A stretch of DNA of 64,000 nt from positions 2,786,540-2,850,539 of the forward strand of contig NZ_FPCJ01000001.1 of assembly GCF_900116565.1 (NCBI RefSeq). Direction: 5' to 3'. Shown piece after piece: positions 36,345 to 44,644 of this stretch (position 1 is its first letter; every line of letters begins with the position of its first letter). The stretch comes from Thermoflavifilum thermophilum (GTDB lineage: Bacteria; Bacteroidota; Bacteroidia; Chitinophagales; Chitinophagaceae). Both the position numbers and the translations under genes were made by a program. The notes under the pieces were generated by a model. The model ran no database searches. It had not been told where the DNA came from and saw only the letters and a program-made list of their open reading frames with translations.

Positions 36345-37567
36345 ACATATTTTCTTAAATAAAACACCCACAATAGGATGGTTGCTATTTGCAGAATCAT
36401 GGAAAAGCCTACCAGCAGGACAATGGAACGATCATACAGATAACCCATCAAGCCACTACCCGCGAACCAGGCTATGCCGAATAAAGTATCGAACAATCCA
36501 AATGCTGTAGCACGTTTCTGTTGGGGTATCAGTTGAGCCACGGCCGCTTTTAATACCGAGTTTTGCGCACCCATTCCCAATCCCCAGCAAAAAACACCCA
36601 GCAATATCCAGGGCATGGGCAACAAAAACACCAATGCAGGAAACAAAAGGGTTGCAAACGTGATACCGATCAATACCGTTATTCCCCAACGATCAAACAA
36701 ACGTCCTAACCACAAACTTGTTAACCCCTCCGTGAGCATGGCCATTGCGTACAACACAGGAATCCAGGCATCGGCAAGTAATTGATGTTGTTTAAAATGA
36801 TAAGCTATCAGGGGAAAATCAGCATAACCTGCAGCCAGGCACATGGCAGCCAGGGTATATAATGCAAAGCCCGGAGCAAAATGCTGTCTGGCATCCAGGT
36901 TTACCCGTTTTACTTCCAGTTCATGTGGATGGGGAAAGGTGAGATGTGCCATCAACAGCACCAGCAGGGCTATGCCCGTAGGAATGAACAATATCAAATA
37001 GGCATCATGGTAATCGCCTGCTTTCCACCAGAGCACAAAGCTCATCAATAAAGGACCTATCGTAGCTCCCAGCTGATCCATCAGTTCATGCAATCCGAAT
37101 CCCCATCCATGGCCCGTAGCTGAGGCTCCATACGATAACATGGCATCACGCGTGGGATTGCGGATGGCTTTGCCGGCGCGCTCAGCCAGGATCAGCACCA
37201 CAGCCCACTGCCAATGCCCTGCCCAAGCCAAAAGCGGCACAGAGATTAAATTGACTCCATATCCCAGATACATCATCAGCCAGTAGCGATGTGAACGATC
37301 GCTGATATAACCCGAGAAGAGCCGCAGCCCATATCCGATGAGCTCTCCCAGGCCTGAGAACACACCCACCACCGTTGCACTCGCACCCAGCATGTTCAGA
37401 TAAGGACCATTGATACCACGTGCCGCTTCATAGGTCATGTCGGCAAACAGGCTGATCACACCCAGAAATAAAATAAAACGCACTGCCCGCTGTCGCTGCA
37501 TGGTATAAGACTGCTTTCCAACCGGAGAGGTCGCTTTTGAACTGAATCCTGAATTTGGTTTTGTCAT
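36323..37567 (-). CDS. MFS transporter
   Basis: A 414-residue 12-helix transporter with an N-terminal hydrophobic MFS core. The loop region (LRLFSGYISDRSHRYWLMMY and AERAGKAIRNPTRDAMLSYG) matches the MFS-1 drug/metabolite group. Two large helical bundles are separated by a polar loop with HPHELEVKRVN. The substrate is unknown. It lies 14 bp after the phosphoesterase gene and overlaps the dynamin gene by 22 bp, so it is part of the same operon. Confidence 0.82.
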   Translation of the reverse strand: MTKPNSGFSSKATSPVGKQSYTMQRQRAVRFILFLGVISLFADMTYEAARGINGPYLNMLGASATVVGVFSGLGELIGYGLRLFSGYISDRSHRYWLMMYLGYGVNLISVPLLAWAGHWQWAVVLILAERAGKAIRNPTRDAMLSYGASATGHGWGFGLHELMDQLGATIGPLLMSFVLWWKAGDYHDAYLILFIPTGIALLVLLMAHLTFPHPHELEVKRVNLDARQHFAPGFALYTLAAMCLAAGYADFPLIAYHFKQHQLLADAWIPVLYAMAMLTEGLTSLWLGRLFDRWGITVLIGITFATLLFPALVFLLPMPWILLGVFCWGLGMGAQNSVLKAAVAQLIPQQKRATAFGLFDTLFGIAWFAGSGLMGYLYDRSIVLLVGFSMILQIATILLWVFYLRKYVWNKSQS

Positions 37568-37581
37568 GGCTTCAGATTTGA

Positions 37582-38346
37582 TTATTCACCCTGCATGAGG
37601 CAGGAAGCAAAATACAATGAAAGCGGACTTGCCTGAATAGCTTTGATGCTTTTCTCGAGATCATATTCAACCCGATAAAACTGTACAGATAAATAATCAT
37701 TATTGTTGTTTGATGAGGAATTGAAGTTCCAGTCCACCACTACATATACCGGCCGCCAGTTGCCATCCTTGGGCCGGCCAGCTGAACCTACATTGATGAG
37801 ATGTTTGACCTGGTTTCCCTGATAAAATATTTTATGATAGGGCCTATGCGTGTGCCCCACAATCAATACATCCGCATGAGCAGCATCCAGTGCGGCTATA
37901 AGTTCTTCCTGCGGCAGGTTTTCAAAAAGATATTGCTCAATCGATGTGGCACTGCCATGCGCAAGCATGCAATGAATGGATCTGACATGATCAGTAAAAC
38001 TGAAATCCATATGCATGGGCAATTGGCGCAAATAGGCCTGATGTTCCGCTCGAATCTGGGATAAAGTGTAGGTAATAGCTTGCTTGCCCCATTTGTACAC
38101 ATCCGGTGAAGAATAAGAAAACGGAAAATCAGTTTTCCCCTCTCCGATTCCCTGATCGTGATTTCCTTTCACCGTTGCAATATGATGACCACGAATAAAT
38201 TCCACCACCTCATTATTCCAAACATGCTGATTGACCAGATCACCCAGACAAAAGATCATATCAGGAGATTGCCGCTGCAGGCTTTTCCATACAGCTTCCA
38301 GTGCTGGTAAATTGGCATGGACATCACTGAATATAGCCCATCGCAT
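37582..38346 (-). CDS. Calcineurin-like metallophosphoesterase
   Basis: A 254-residue cytosolic protein with the conserved metal motifs in order: IFSDVHANLPALEAV (D-x-H), FCLGDLVNQ (GD), VKGNHDQGIGE (GNHD), MLAHGSATSIEQ and VGHTHRPYHK (GHTH). It has the YfcE-like/phosphodiesterase shape of Bacteroidota. The substrate is unknown. It is the first gene of the MFS-dynamin-MutS operon and starts 75 bp after the ppa stop. Confidence 0.9.
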   Translation of the reverse strand: MRWAIFSDVHANLPALEAVWKSLQRQSPDMIFCLGDLVNQHVWNNEVVEFIRGHHIATVKGNHDQGIGEGKTDFPFSYSSPDVYKWGKQAITYTLSQIRAEHQAYLRQLPMHMDFSFTDHVRSIHCMLAHGSATSIEQYLFENLPQEELIAALDAAHADVLIVGHTHRPYHKIFYQGNQVKHLINVGSAGRPKDGNWRPVYVVVDWNFNSSSNNNNDYLSVQFYRVEYDLEKSIKAIQASPLSLYFASCLMQGE

Positions 38347-38421
38347 GGATCAGTTTTTTATTTTGCAAAAAATAATCTAAGCAACATCCGCACAGGTATG
38401 CATATTTGCATACTTTGAATA

Positions 38422-38967
38422 TTACTCTTTTTTGAACTTCTGTGCGTATCTTTCAACGCTTTCCTGAATACAGGTATAAGCCGCTTCCTTGTTCATAAAA
38501 TCACCCACCTTTACAATCTTATTTTCGAGTTTTTTATAATCTTCAAAAAAATTTTTCAATTCGGCTATCGTATATGCTGGCAGTTCGTCCATATCCTGTA
38601 TGTGAAAAAAGGCTGCATCATGATGTGCCACAGCAATAATTTTATCATCCACATCATTGCCGTCAGTCATGTGCATAAGACCAATGACACGGGCTTCCAG
38701 CAAACACAGCGGCGTGAGAGGCATGGAAGCAAACACCAGGATATCCAGTGGATCTTGATCAGTAAAATAAGTCTGTGGTATCAAACCGTAATTGGCCGGA
38801 TAATGAACTGCTGAAAACAACACCCTGTCCAATTTAAGCAGGCCGGTAGGCTTATCTAATTCATATTTGCTTTTGCTGCCCTGCGGGATTTCAATAACAG
38901 CATGCACGATCTTCGGACACTGTGGGCCTGGTGAAAGATCGTGCCAGGGATGTTTTACGCCAATCAT
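38422..38967 (-). CDS. ppa: Inorganic pyrophosphatase
   Basis: A 181-residue family-I soluble pyrophosphatase, which hydrolyses pyrophosphate with Mg2+. Motifs: YPANYGLIPQTYFTDQDPLD, with the signature DPLDILVF, and GNDVDDKIIAVAHHD. The enzyme is classically inhibited by fluoride because F- binds at the Mg sites. It follows eno by 12 bp and is the last gene of the fluoride-riboswitch cluster described here. The length is normal for the bacterial hexameric type. Confidence 0.95.
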   Translation of the reverse strand: MIGVKHPWHDLSPGPQCPKIVHAVIEIPQGSKSKYELDKPTGLLKLDRVLFSAVHYPANYGLIPQTYFTDQDPLDILVFASMPLTPLCLLEARVIGLMHMTDGNDVDDKIIAVAHHDAAFFHIQDMDELPAYTIAELKNFFEDYKKLENKIVKVGDFMNKEAAYTCIQESVERYAQKFKKE

Positions 38968-38979
38968 ATCTGTTTATTT

Positions 38980-40260
38980 TTATGAAAAAATAAATGCTTG
39001 TTTTCCTGCAAAACGACTCCGATGGCCCAGCTCTTCTTCGATACGGAGCAAGCGGTTGAATTTTGCAATGCGTTCGCCGCGGCATCCACTGCCAGTTTTG
39101 ATATGCCCAGCACAGGTAGCCACAGCCAGATCAGCAATGGTGGTATCTTCGGTTTCTCCGCTGCGATGGGAAATGAAATACTTATAATGATGCTGGCGTG
39201 CCAGTTGAATGGTTTGCAGCGTTTCCGTCACCGTGCCGATTTGATTCAGCTTGATCAGGATGCTATTGGCAATACCTTGTTCGATGCCTTTTTGAAAGAT
39301 GGATGGGTTGGTACAAAAGATATCGTCACCCACCAATTCTACCTCGTTGCCTAGTGTTTGTGTAAGCATTTTCCAGCCATCCCAGTCGTTCTCGGCCATT
39401 CCGTCTTCAAGCAGCACAATAGGATATTGTCTCACCCAGTTGACCCACAGGTCGAGCAGTTCATCGCGGCTCAGTGAGCCTTTCATGGATTTAAACAATA
39501 CATAGCGGCCAGCCTCCCAGAGCTCACTGGTTGCGGGATCTATGCAGATTGAGATATCATCACCCGGTGCATAACCTGCTTTCACGATGGCTTCGAGAAT
39601 GATTTCGATAGCTTCTTCATTGGATGAAAGATTTGGTGCAAAGCCTCCTTCATCGCCTACAGCCGTTACATAACCTTTCTTGCGGAGGATTTCTTTTAAC
39701 GTCTGAAATGTTTCTATACCCATGCGAATAGCTTCGCGGAAAGAATGCGCCCGATGCGGGGCAATCATGAATTCCTGAAAATCGATGCTGTTGTCGGCAT
39801 GACGTCCACCATTGATCACATTCATGCAAGGCACAGGCATTACATAGGTGTCATGCGTTTCCAGCTGTGCATAGAGAGGTATGCCGCGCGCCAGCGCCAT
39901 GGCTTTGGCAAATGCTATAGAAACAGCAAGAATGGCATTGGCTCCCAGTCTGGACTTGTTAGGTGTTCCGTCCAGTTCAATCAGGATCCGATCGAGTGCG
40001 GCCTGGTCTGGAATTTCCTTATTTAGCAGGGCATAACTGATTTCTCCATTGACATGTCCAACGGCCTGTAATACGCCTTTGCCTTTGTACCGTTGCAAAT
40101 CGCCATCGCGCAACTCCACCGCTTCTTTTTCACCCGTGCTTGCTCCGGAAGGCACTATGGCTGAGGCCTGAAACCGGCTGTCAATGGTGATTTCGGCTTC
40201 CACTGTGGGATTGCCACGCGAATCAAGCACTTCGCGTGCATGCAAAGATGTAATTTTCAT
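38980..40260 (-). CDS. eno: Enolase
   Basis: A 426-residue enolase of normal length, catalysing 2-phosphoglycerate to phosphoenolpyruvate in glycolysis. Catalytic and metal motifs: [53 protein letters not shown], and [18 protein letters not shown]. Enolase is strongly inhibited by fluoride with phosphate. The ATG is 3 bp after the stop of the small unknown gene, so translation is likely coupled. Its position in the crcB-started cluster makes it inducible by fluoride if no internal promoter acts. Confidence 0.97.
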   Translation of the reverse strand: MKITSLHAREVLDSRGNPTVEAEITIDSRFQASAIVPSGASTGEKEAVELRDGDLQRYKGKGVLQAVGHVNGEISYALLNKEIPDQAALDRILIELDGTPNKSRLGANAILAVSIAFAKAMALARGIPLYAQLETHDTYVMPVPCMNVINGGRHADNSIDFQEFMIAPHRAHSFREAIRMGIETFQTLKEILRKKGYVTAVGDEGGFAPNLSSNEEAIEIILEAIVKAGYAPGDDISICIDPATSELWEAGRYVLFKSMKGSLSRDELLDLWVNWVRQYPIVLLEDGMAENDWDGWKMLTQTLGNEVELVGDDIFCTNPSIFQKGIEQGIANSILIKLNQIGTVTETLQTIQLARQHHYKYFISHRSGETEDTTIADLAVATCAGHIKTGSGCRGERIAKFNRLLRIEEELGHRSRFAGKQAFIFS

Positions 40261-40263
40261 AAA

Positions 40264-40719
40264 CTATCCATTTTGTATATTTTCTTTTAAATTCCCCTGG
40301 CAGATGTCGGAAATCTGATTGGAAAACATAATCAGATGATCTAAAAATGTATCGAGTTCCTGCATCAAAACATCGTTTACTGCTCCATATCCCCGGATGC
40401 GTTTGCTGCGCGAGTTTTCCAGATCTTCCCAGAGAAATGAATTCTGTACCAACAACTGCTTGCGCAGACTAAAAGATCTAGGCGGTATCTGATAACGATT
40501 GACAAAAACTTCAAGTTCCTGATACATCCGGCCAATGACTTGTTTGATGCGGTTGCAATCTGCTTCATCGAGATCATACTGGTATTCCAGATGAACTCGT
40601 GTGGGCTGTTGGAATCGCACAAAACTCATCTCCATTTCCACAAGTTTTTCTTCAATGAGCTGTGCCAGCGAACGAAACACACGAAAATAATTTTCAGGTA
40701 GTTCAGGATTTGAGTTCAT
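40264..40719 (-). CDS. Unknown protein in the fluoride cluster
   Basis: A 151-residue, mainly helical protein with no signal peptide, membrane segment, Walker motif or recognised domain. Charged helices are visible (ALRQL-like SLAQLIEEKLVEMEM and QVIGRMYQELEVFVNRYQI), then SLRKQLLVQNSFLWEDLENS. It overlaps the CYTH gene start by 17 bp and is followed by eno after 3 bp, so it is locked into the same transcript and probably translationally coupled. The function is unknown. Its place between a CYTH enzyme and enolase suggests a role in the fluoride response, which is inference only. Confidence 0.6.
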   Translation of the reverse strand: MNSNPELPENYFRVFRSLAQLIEEKLVEMEMSFVRFQQPTRVHLEYQYDLDEADCNRIKQVIGRMYQELEVFVNRYQIPPRSFSLRKQLLVQNSFLWEDLENSRSKRIRGYGAVNDVLMQELDTFLDHLIMFSNQISDICQGNLKENIQNG

Positions 40720-41203
40720 GCGACCAATTTTTAAATGGATGAAGTGCCAGATTCATATTGTAAAATCGCGGGTCTTCCGTGATTTCCCGATCTATCCATT
40801 CTGGTAATATCAGAAACTGACCAGGAAGCATGAGTTCACGTTCGGCTATGATCAACCCTTCATTTTCATCGTGGAATACATCTACTTCCCAATAGCCATC
40901 CTCATCAGTTGCCAGATGATAGCGCGTTTTCTGAATCAGTGTGTTTGCAGTCAACAGCCTGAGCATTTGTTGTGCATCAGCAACAGGTATGGGATATTCA
41001 AACTCAGTGCGCGTAGCATGCGAAGTTTTCCCTTTTATTGTAATCCATGCCTGCGTATCTGCTATGCGAACGCGTATCACAGCTTTTTCACCCATGCACA
41101 GATAACCCTGCACATATCGTTTGCCTTTGAGTTTTTGCTGCGATACCAGCTGATGCCAGGCATCAGGCTTCACCAGAAAACGCCGTTCAATTTCAATAGC
41201 CAT
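40703..41203 (-). CDS. CYTH-domain (triphosphate tunnel) protein
   Basis: A 166-residue protein from the ATG at 41203 (MAIEIERRFLVKPDAW). The EIERRFLV opening is the ExExK-type CYTH motif; further tunnel residues appear in VIRVRIADTQAWITIKG, FEYPIPV and WEVDVFHDENEGLIIAERE. CYTH enzymes hydrolyse inorganic or organic triphosphates with Mg2+, or in some lineages make cAMP. Metal-dependent triphosphate hydrolysis could be affected by fluoride. It lies 7 bp after the DUF190 gene and overlaps the next gene by 17 bp. Confidence 0.87.
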   Translation of the reverse strand: MAIEIERRFLVKPDAWHQLVSQQKLKGKRYVQGYLCMGEKAVIRVRIADTQAWITIKGKTSHATRTEFEYPIPVADAQQMLRLLTANTLIQKTRYHLATDEDGYWEVDVFHDENEGLIIAERELMLPGQFLILPEWIDREITEDPRFYNMNLALHPFKNWSHELKS

Positions 41204-41210
41204 ATTTCGT

Positions 41211-41555
41211 TCAATGGCGATAATACAATACCTGCGCTTTTTCAATGGTAATCAACCCGCCACAGCCAGCCTTTTCCATCATTTCATGCAATGCCGGAAG
41301 AAAAGCATTGATTTTTTCTTCTTTATCCACTATTTCCACCACAATGGGCAGGTCTTCCGAAACATCAATCCATTTGGCTGTATGCACCTTCGAACCAGCG
41401 CCAAACGACATGATGCCTCTTAACACCGTGCAGCCAGCCATGCCCTGTTTGCGTGCAGCAAACAAGATCGCCTGGTACAAAGGCTGTTTACCCAGTTTAT
41501 CGATTTCACCGATGAAAATGCGCAATAATTTGGATTCTCCGTTTAATGTTTCCAT
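41211..41555 (-). CDS. DUF190 protein
   Basis: A 114-residue PII-like DUF190 protein with LLRIFIGEIDKLGKQPLYQA and AGCTVLRGIMSFGAGSKVHT, then a C-terminal segment EEKINAFLPALHEMMEKAGC. The family is often found next to crcB and is thought to be linked to fluoride export, although its mechanism is not settled. Here it is directly between crcB and the CYTH gene, with 12 and 7 bp gaps. Confidence 0.9.
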   Translation of the reverse strand: METLNGESKLLRIFIGEIDKLGKQPLYQAILFAARKQGMAGCTVLRGIMSFGAGSKVHTAKWIDVSEDLPIVVEIVDKEEKINAFLPALHEMMEKAGCGGLITIEKAQVLYYRH

Positions 41556-41567
41556 GTGTAAAATGAT

Positions 41568-41945
41568 TTAAAAGATTTTAACCAGATAGGCTCCCAGATA
41601 AGCAGCAAACATGCCGAAGAAAAAGCTTAGAGAAGTGTATAAACCGAAATAAAACCATTCGGCATCCATCAGCAGGGATACATTTTCATAGGCAAATGAA
41701 GAAAAAGTAGTGTAGCCCCCGCAAACACCTACTGCAAGAAACAAGCGCATTTCGGGAGATAAAAGTCCGCCTTTTACTGACAGGCCATAAATCACGCCAA
41801 TTAGAAAGCAACCACTTACATTTACCCATAAGGTACCCAGTGGAATGGGAGCAGGATAATAACGTTGGATAAGTGTTTGCAAGAGGTAGCGCAATGCACC
41901 GCCTATAAAACTACCCATGCCGACGATCAACAAATTCCTGTACAT
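41568..41945 (-). CDS. crcB: Fluoride exporter CrcB (Fluc)
   Basis: A 125-residue membrane protein with four hydrophobic helices, the normal size for a Fluc fluoride channel. Motifs: GSFIGGALRYLLQTLI, LGTLWVNVSGCFLIG and the signature VCGGYTTFSSFAYE, which contains the Phe/Thr/Ser residues of the fluoride pore. It forms dimers that release F- down its gradient. It starts 29 bp after the end of the fluoride riboswitch, with no terminator T-run between, so control may act on translation. Confidence 0.95.
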   Translation of the reverse strand: MYRNLLIVGMGSFIGGALRYLLQTLIQRYYPAPIPLGTLWVNVSGCFLIGVIYGLSVKGGLLSPEMRLFLAVGVCGGYTTFSSFAYENVSLLMDAEWFYFGLYTSLSFFFGMFAAYLGAYLVKIF

Positions 41946-41973
41946 ATGTAATCATTTCATGAATGGCAAATGT

Positions 41974-42027
41974 ACAGGAGTTATTAGCCTTGGAAAACAG
42001 GCGGTTAAAGGTGAACTCCATCACCTG
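41974..42027 (-). promoter_or_regulatory. Fluoride riboswitch (crcB motif)
   Basis: The minus-strand sequence starts GGTGATGGAGTTCACC, continues TTTAACCGCC, and ends GGCTAATAACTCCTG. This follows the crcB/fluoride riboswitch consensus closely: the GGNGAUGGARUUCNCC first helix with its loop, the ACCGC strand, and the GCUNAURACUCCU distal region that closes the pseudoknot. It lies 28 bp before the crcB ATG. Fluoride binding is known to turn such genes on. The known family makes this call strong; the six-gene reach is inferred. Confidence 0.93.
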
Positions 42028-42062
42028 TGTTCATGAATATCAAAGACATGAACCCCAAACTG

Positions 42063-42136
42063 TGGGTTGTACTGGATTTGAACCAGTGACCCCTGCCGTG
42101 TGAAGACAGTGCTCTGAACCCCTGAGCTAACAACCC
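42063..42136 (-). tRNA. tRNA-Val (anticodon CAC)
   Basis: A 74-nt cloverleaf: acceptor GGGTTGT with ACAACCC, D stem GCTC/GAGC, anticodon stem CTGTC/GGCAG with loop TTCACAC, and T stem ACTGG/CCAGT. The anticodon is CAC, which would read only GUG valine codons. A CAC tRNA-Val is uncommon because a UAC tRNA normally reads GUG. It is a tandem near copy of the tRNA-Val 14 bp upstream on the minus strand and has one base fewer in the D loop. Confidence 0.88.
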
Positions 42137-42150
42137 ATTCAAAAGAGCTG

Positions 42151-42225
42151 TGGGTTGTACCGGATTCGAACCGGTGACCCCCGCCCTGTCAAGACGATGC
42201 TCTGAACCAACTGAGCTAACAACCC
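42151..42225 (-). tRNA. tRNA-Val (anticodon GAC)
   Basis: A 75-nt cloverleaf: acceptor GGGTTGT/ACAACCC, D stem GCTC/GAGC, anticodon stem TCGTC/GGCGG with loop TTGACAG, and T stem ACCGG/CCGGT. The anticodon GAC reads GUC and GUU. It is first of a tandem tRNA pair on the minus strand; the two differ mainly in the D loop and anticodon arm, consistent with duplication. The fluoride riboswitch lies downstream of the pair. Confidence 0.92.
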
Positions 42226-42328
42226 AACAGCTGCAAATTTACGTCCAATTTTTTCTTTTCCTGCATTGCTTTTTTCTATTTGAGTCCATACCTTGTGAGC
42301 TATTCCTTTACCCATAAACTTTTGCTGC

Positions 42329-43060
42329 ATGCCGCGCCTTCCCTTTGGCTGTTTTGTTTTTGTATGCCTGACGTTTTCATTATTCTGCATTGCCCAGAAC
42401 CAGCCTGCCAATACCCTGACAGCCCGGGAAAAAGCCGCTGGCTGGCGCCTGCTGTTCAATGGCAAAGACCTGAGTGGCTGGCATTCGTATCTGGAGAAAC
42501 ATCCGGGTAAAGCCTGGAAAGTGGAAAACGGTTGTATTGTACTGGATAAAAACGCCCATAGCCCATATGCGGATTATGCCGACCTGACCAGCGATGAAGA
42601 GTTTGCCAATTTTGATCTGAAAATAGAATGGAAAGTTGAGCCCTGTGGCAACAGCGGCGTCATGTTTTATGTACATGAATCTCCTGCCTATCATGAAACC
42701 TGGAACACAGGCCCAGAAATGCAGATTGTGGATCTGTGCTGCAGTCCCGACAGCCGCATCTTGAAATGCCGCGCTGGCGATTTATACGATCTGATAGCAG
42801 CCGATACCGAATGGGTAACTCCGGGAGGTGAGTGGAATACCTATGAAATCATCTGCGACCACGGCCATCTTCAACTGTTTGAAAACGGACACCGGATCAT
42901 AGATACCCATTTGTGGACACCCGCATGGAAACAGCTGATTGCCCATAGCAAATTTGCTACCATGCCTGATTTTGGCAGTTTTCAGAAAGGACATATTGCG
43001 CTGCAGGGTACGGAAAACGGGAAACTGTGGTTTCGCAATATCAAGATTCGTACCTGGTAA
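42329..43060 (+). CDS. Secreted DUF1080 (3-keto-disaccharide hydrolase-like) protein
   Basis: A 243-residue protein with a Sec signal (LPFGCFVFVCLTFSLFCIAQ). The DUF1080 lectin-like domain starts with GWRLLFNGKDLSGWHSYLE and continues with LKIEWKVEPCGNSGVMFYVH, GPEMQIVDLCC and WFRNIKIRTW. DUF1080 proteins act on 3-keto-glycosides, splitting the glycosidic bond after oxidation at C3. It is 24 bp upstream of a Gfo/Idh/MocA oxidoreductase, a genomic pair that fits this oxidative cleavage pathway. Confidence 0.88.
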   Translation: MPRLPFGCFVFVCLTFSLFCIAQNQPANTLTAREKAAGWRLLFNGKDLSGWHSYLEKHPGKAWKVENGCIVLDKNAHSPYADYADLTSDEEFANFDLKIEWKVEPCGNSGVMFYVHESPAYHETWNTGPEMQIVDLCCSPDSRILKCRAGDLYDLIAADTEWVTPGGEWNTYEIICDHGHLQLFENGHRIIDTHLWTPAWKQLIAHSKFATMPDFGSFQKGHIALQGTENGKLWFRNIKIRTW

Positions 43061-43084
43061 TACTTTCCACCTCAACTAATATCT

Positions 43085-44593
43085 ATGTCAAACGACAATC
43101 CTGTACATGAACCACGCCGGCTTTCGCGGGCCGAATTTCTGAAAACGGCTGCCATGGCCACAGCTGGATTTTACATCGTACCGCGCCATGTACTTGGCGG
43201 AAAGGGTTATGTGGCTCCCAGCGATACGTTGTATATCGCTGCCATAGGATGTGGCGGCGAGGGGGAAAACGATATCCATCATTTTGCCAATGCCCCGAAG
43301 AAAAATGCCGTCATTGCCTATCTCTGCGATGTGGATCAACGCATGGCCGCTCCGCGCAGAAAAGAATTTCCCAAAGCCGGTTTTTATGAAGACTGGCGGG
43401 AACTGTATGAGAAAGAGCATGCGCATTTCGATGCCGTAACCATTGCTATTCCGGATCATAACCACGCCATCGTCGCGCTCAGGGCCATGCAAATGGGCAA
43501 ACATGTTTATCTGCAAAAACCGCTGACACACGATATTTACGAAGCACGCATTCTTACGGAGGCTGCTAAAAAATATAAAGTGGTTACGCAGATGGGCGAC
43601 CAAGGTGCATCGTGTGATGGTATGCGTACGTTGCGCGAATGGCTGGAAGCTGGTTTAATTGGGGACGTGCATACTGTCTATAACTGGACCAACCGGCCCG
43701 TCTGGCCCCAGGGCATCCCCTGGCCGAAAGATCACCCTCCTGTACCGAAGGAACTTAACTGGGATTTGTGGCTGGGAACAGCGGAATATGTGGACTATAT
43801 TGACAACCTGGTACCCTTCAACTGGCGCGGCTGGTGGCGCTTTGGCACTGGCGCCCTGGGCGACATGGGCTGCCATATCATCGGCCCTGCATTCAAATTG
43901 TTCGATTTGGGCTATCCCACCGAAATCACCTGCAGCGCCGTAACCCTGTATTCCGGCATTTTTCAGGAAGCCTTCTATCAGGAAAGCATTCCGCCTGCCA
44001 GTATCCTGCGCTACATCTTTCCGCTGAAAAATGGACGTAACCTGCGTCTGTATTGGATGGACGGCGGACTGATTCCCGACCGGCCCGATGAACTGGATCC
44101 CAGTGTCAATGAAAATGAAGCTCTGGCGGCCATTCCTCCCGGCGATGACTACGAAGGAGGTTCGCTGTTTATCGGTACACACGGCAAAATTGCCTGTGGC
44201 TGGGGAGGAAATAATCCCCGGTTACTGCCCCTGTCGCTGAACGAGGATATCCGGATTCCGGAAAAATATCCCCGTGTGCCGGGTGGCATGGACGGCCATT
44301 GGTGGCAATGGATTGATGCATGCCTGGCCGGTTACGGAAACGCCGAAGTAGATTCTCCTTTTGAAGGCTATGCCGGCCCCCTCACGGAAACCGTGCTGAT
44401 GGGCAACCTGCTGTTGCGCTGCTTTACCCTGCAGATGCAGGAAAAACGAGGTAATCAAACCGTGCTTACTTCTCCCGGTCGTTATATCACCTACCAATGG
44501 GATGCCCGGCAAATGCGAATCACCAACTTTGAACCAGCAAATCAGTTTCTGCGACGTACTTACCGCAAAGGCTGGGGCGACTTGGAGCTTTAA
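43085..44593 (+). CDS. Exported Gfo/Idh/MocA family oxidoreductase
   Basis: A 502-residue protein. The N terminus HEPRRLSRAEFLKTAAMATA has a twin-arginine pair and looks like a Tat signal, so the folded, NAD(P)-loaded enzyme would be exported. The nucleotide loop is YIAAIGCGGEGEND; the GKHVYLQKPLTHDIYEA motif corresponds to the family's E/Q-K-P catalytic element. It probably oxidises the 3-OH of sugars for the DUF1080 partner upstream. Cofactor and substrate are not readable. It converges on the porin gene 51 bp away. Confidence 0.9.
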   Translation: MSNDNPVHEPRRLSRAEFLKTAAMATAGFYIVPRHVLGGKGYVAPSDTLYIAAIGCGGEGENDIHHFANAPKKNAVIAYLCDVDQRMAAPRRKEFPKAGFYEDWRELYEKEHAHFDAVTIAIPDHNHAIVALRAMQMGKHVYLQKPLTHDIYEARILTEAAKKYKVVTQMGDQGASCDGMRTLREWLEAGLIGDVHTVYNWTNRPVWPQGIPWPKDHPPVPKELNWDLWLGTAEYVDYIDNLVPFNWRGWWRFGTGALGDMGCHIIGPAFKLFDLGYPTEITCSAVTLYSGIFQEAFYQESIPPASILRYIFPLKNGRNLRLYWMDGGLIPDRPDELDPSVNENEALAAIPPGDDYEGGSLFIGTHGKIACGWGGNNPRLLPLSLNEDIRIPEKYPRVPGGMDGHWWQWIDACLAGYGNAEVDSPFEGYAGPLTETVLMGNLLLRCFTLQMQEKRGNQTVLTSPGRYITYQWDARQMRITNFEPANQFLRRTYRKGWGDLEL

Positions 44594-44644
44594 ATGCCTA
44601 GGCTGCCAGCTTCATTCGGCGCAAGCATGCATGTTTTATTTGCT

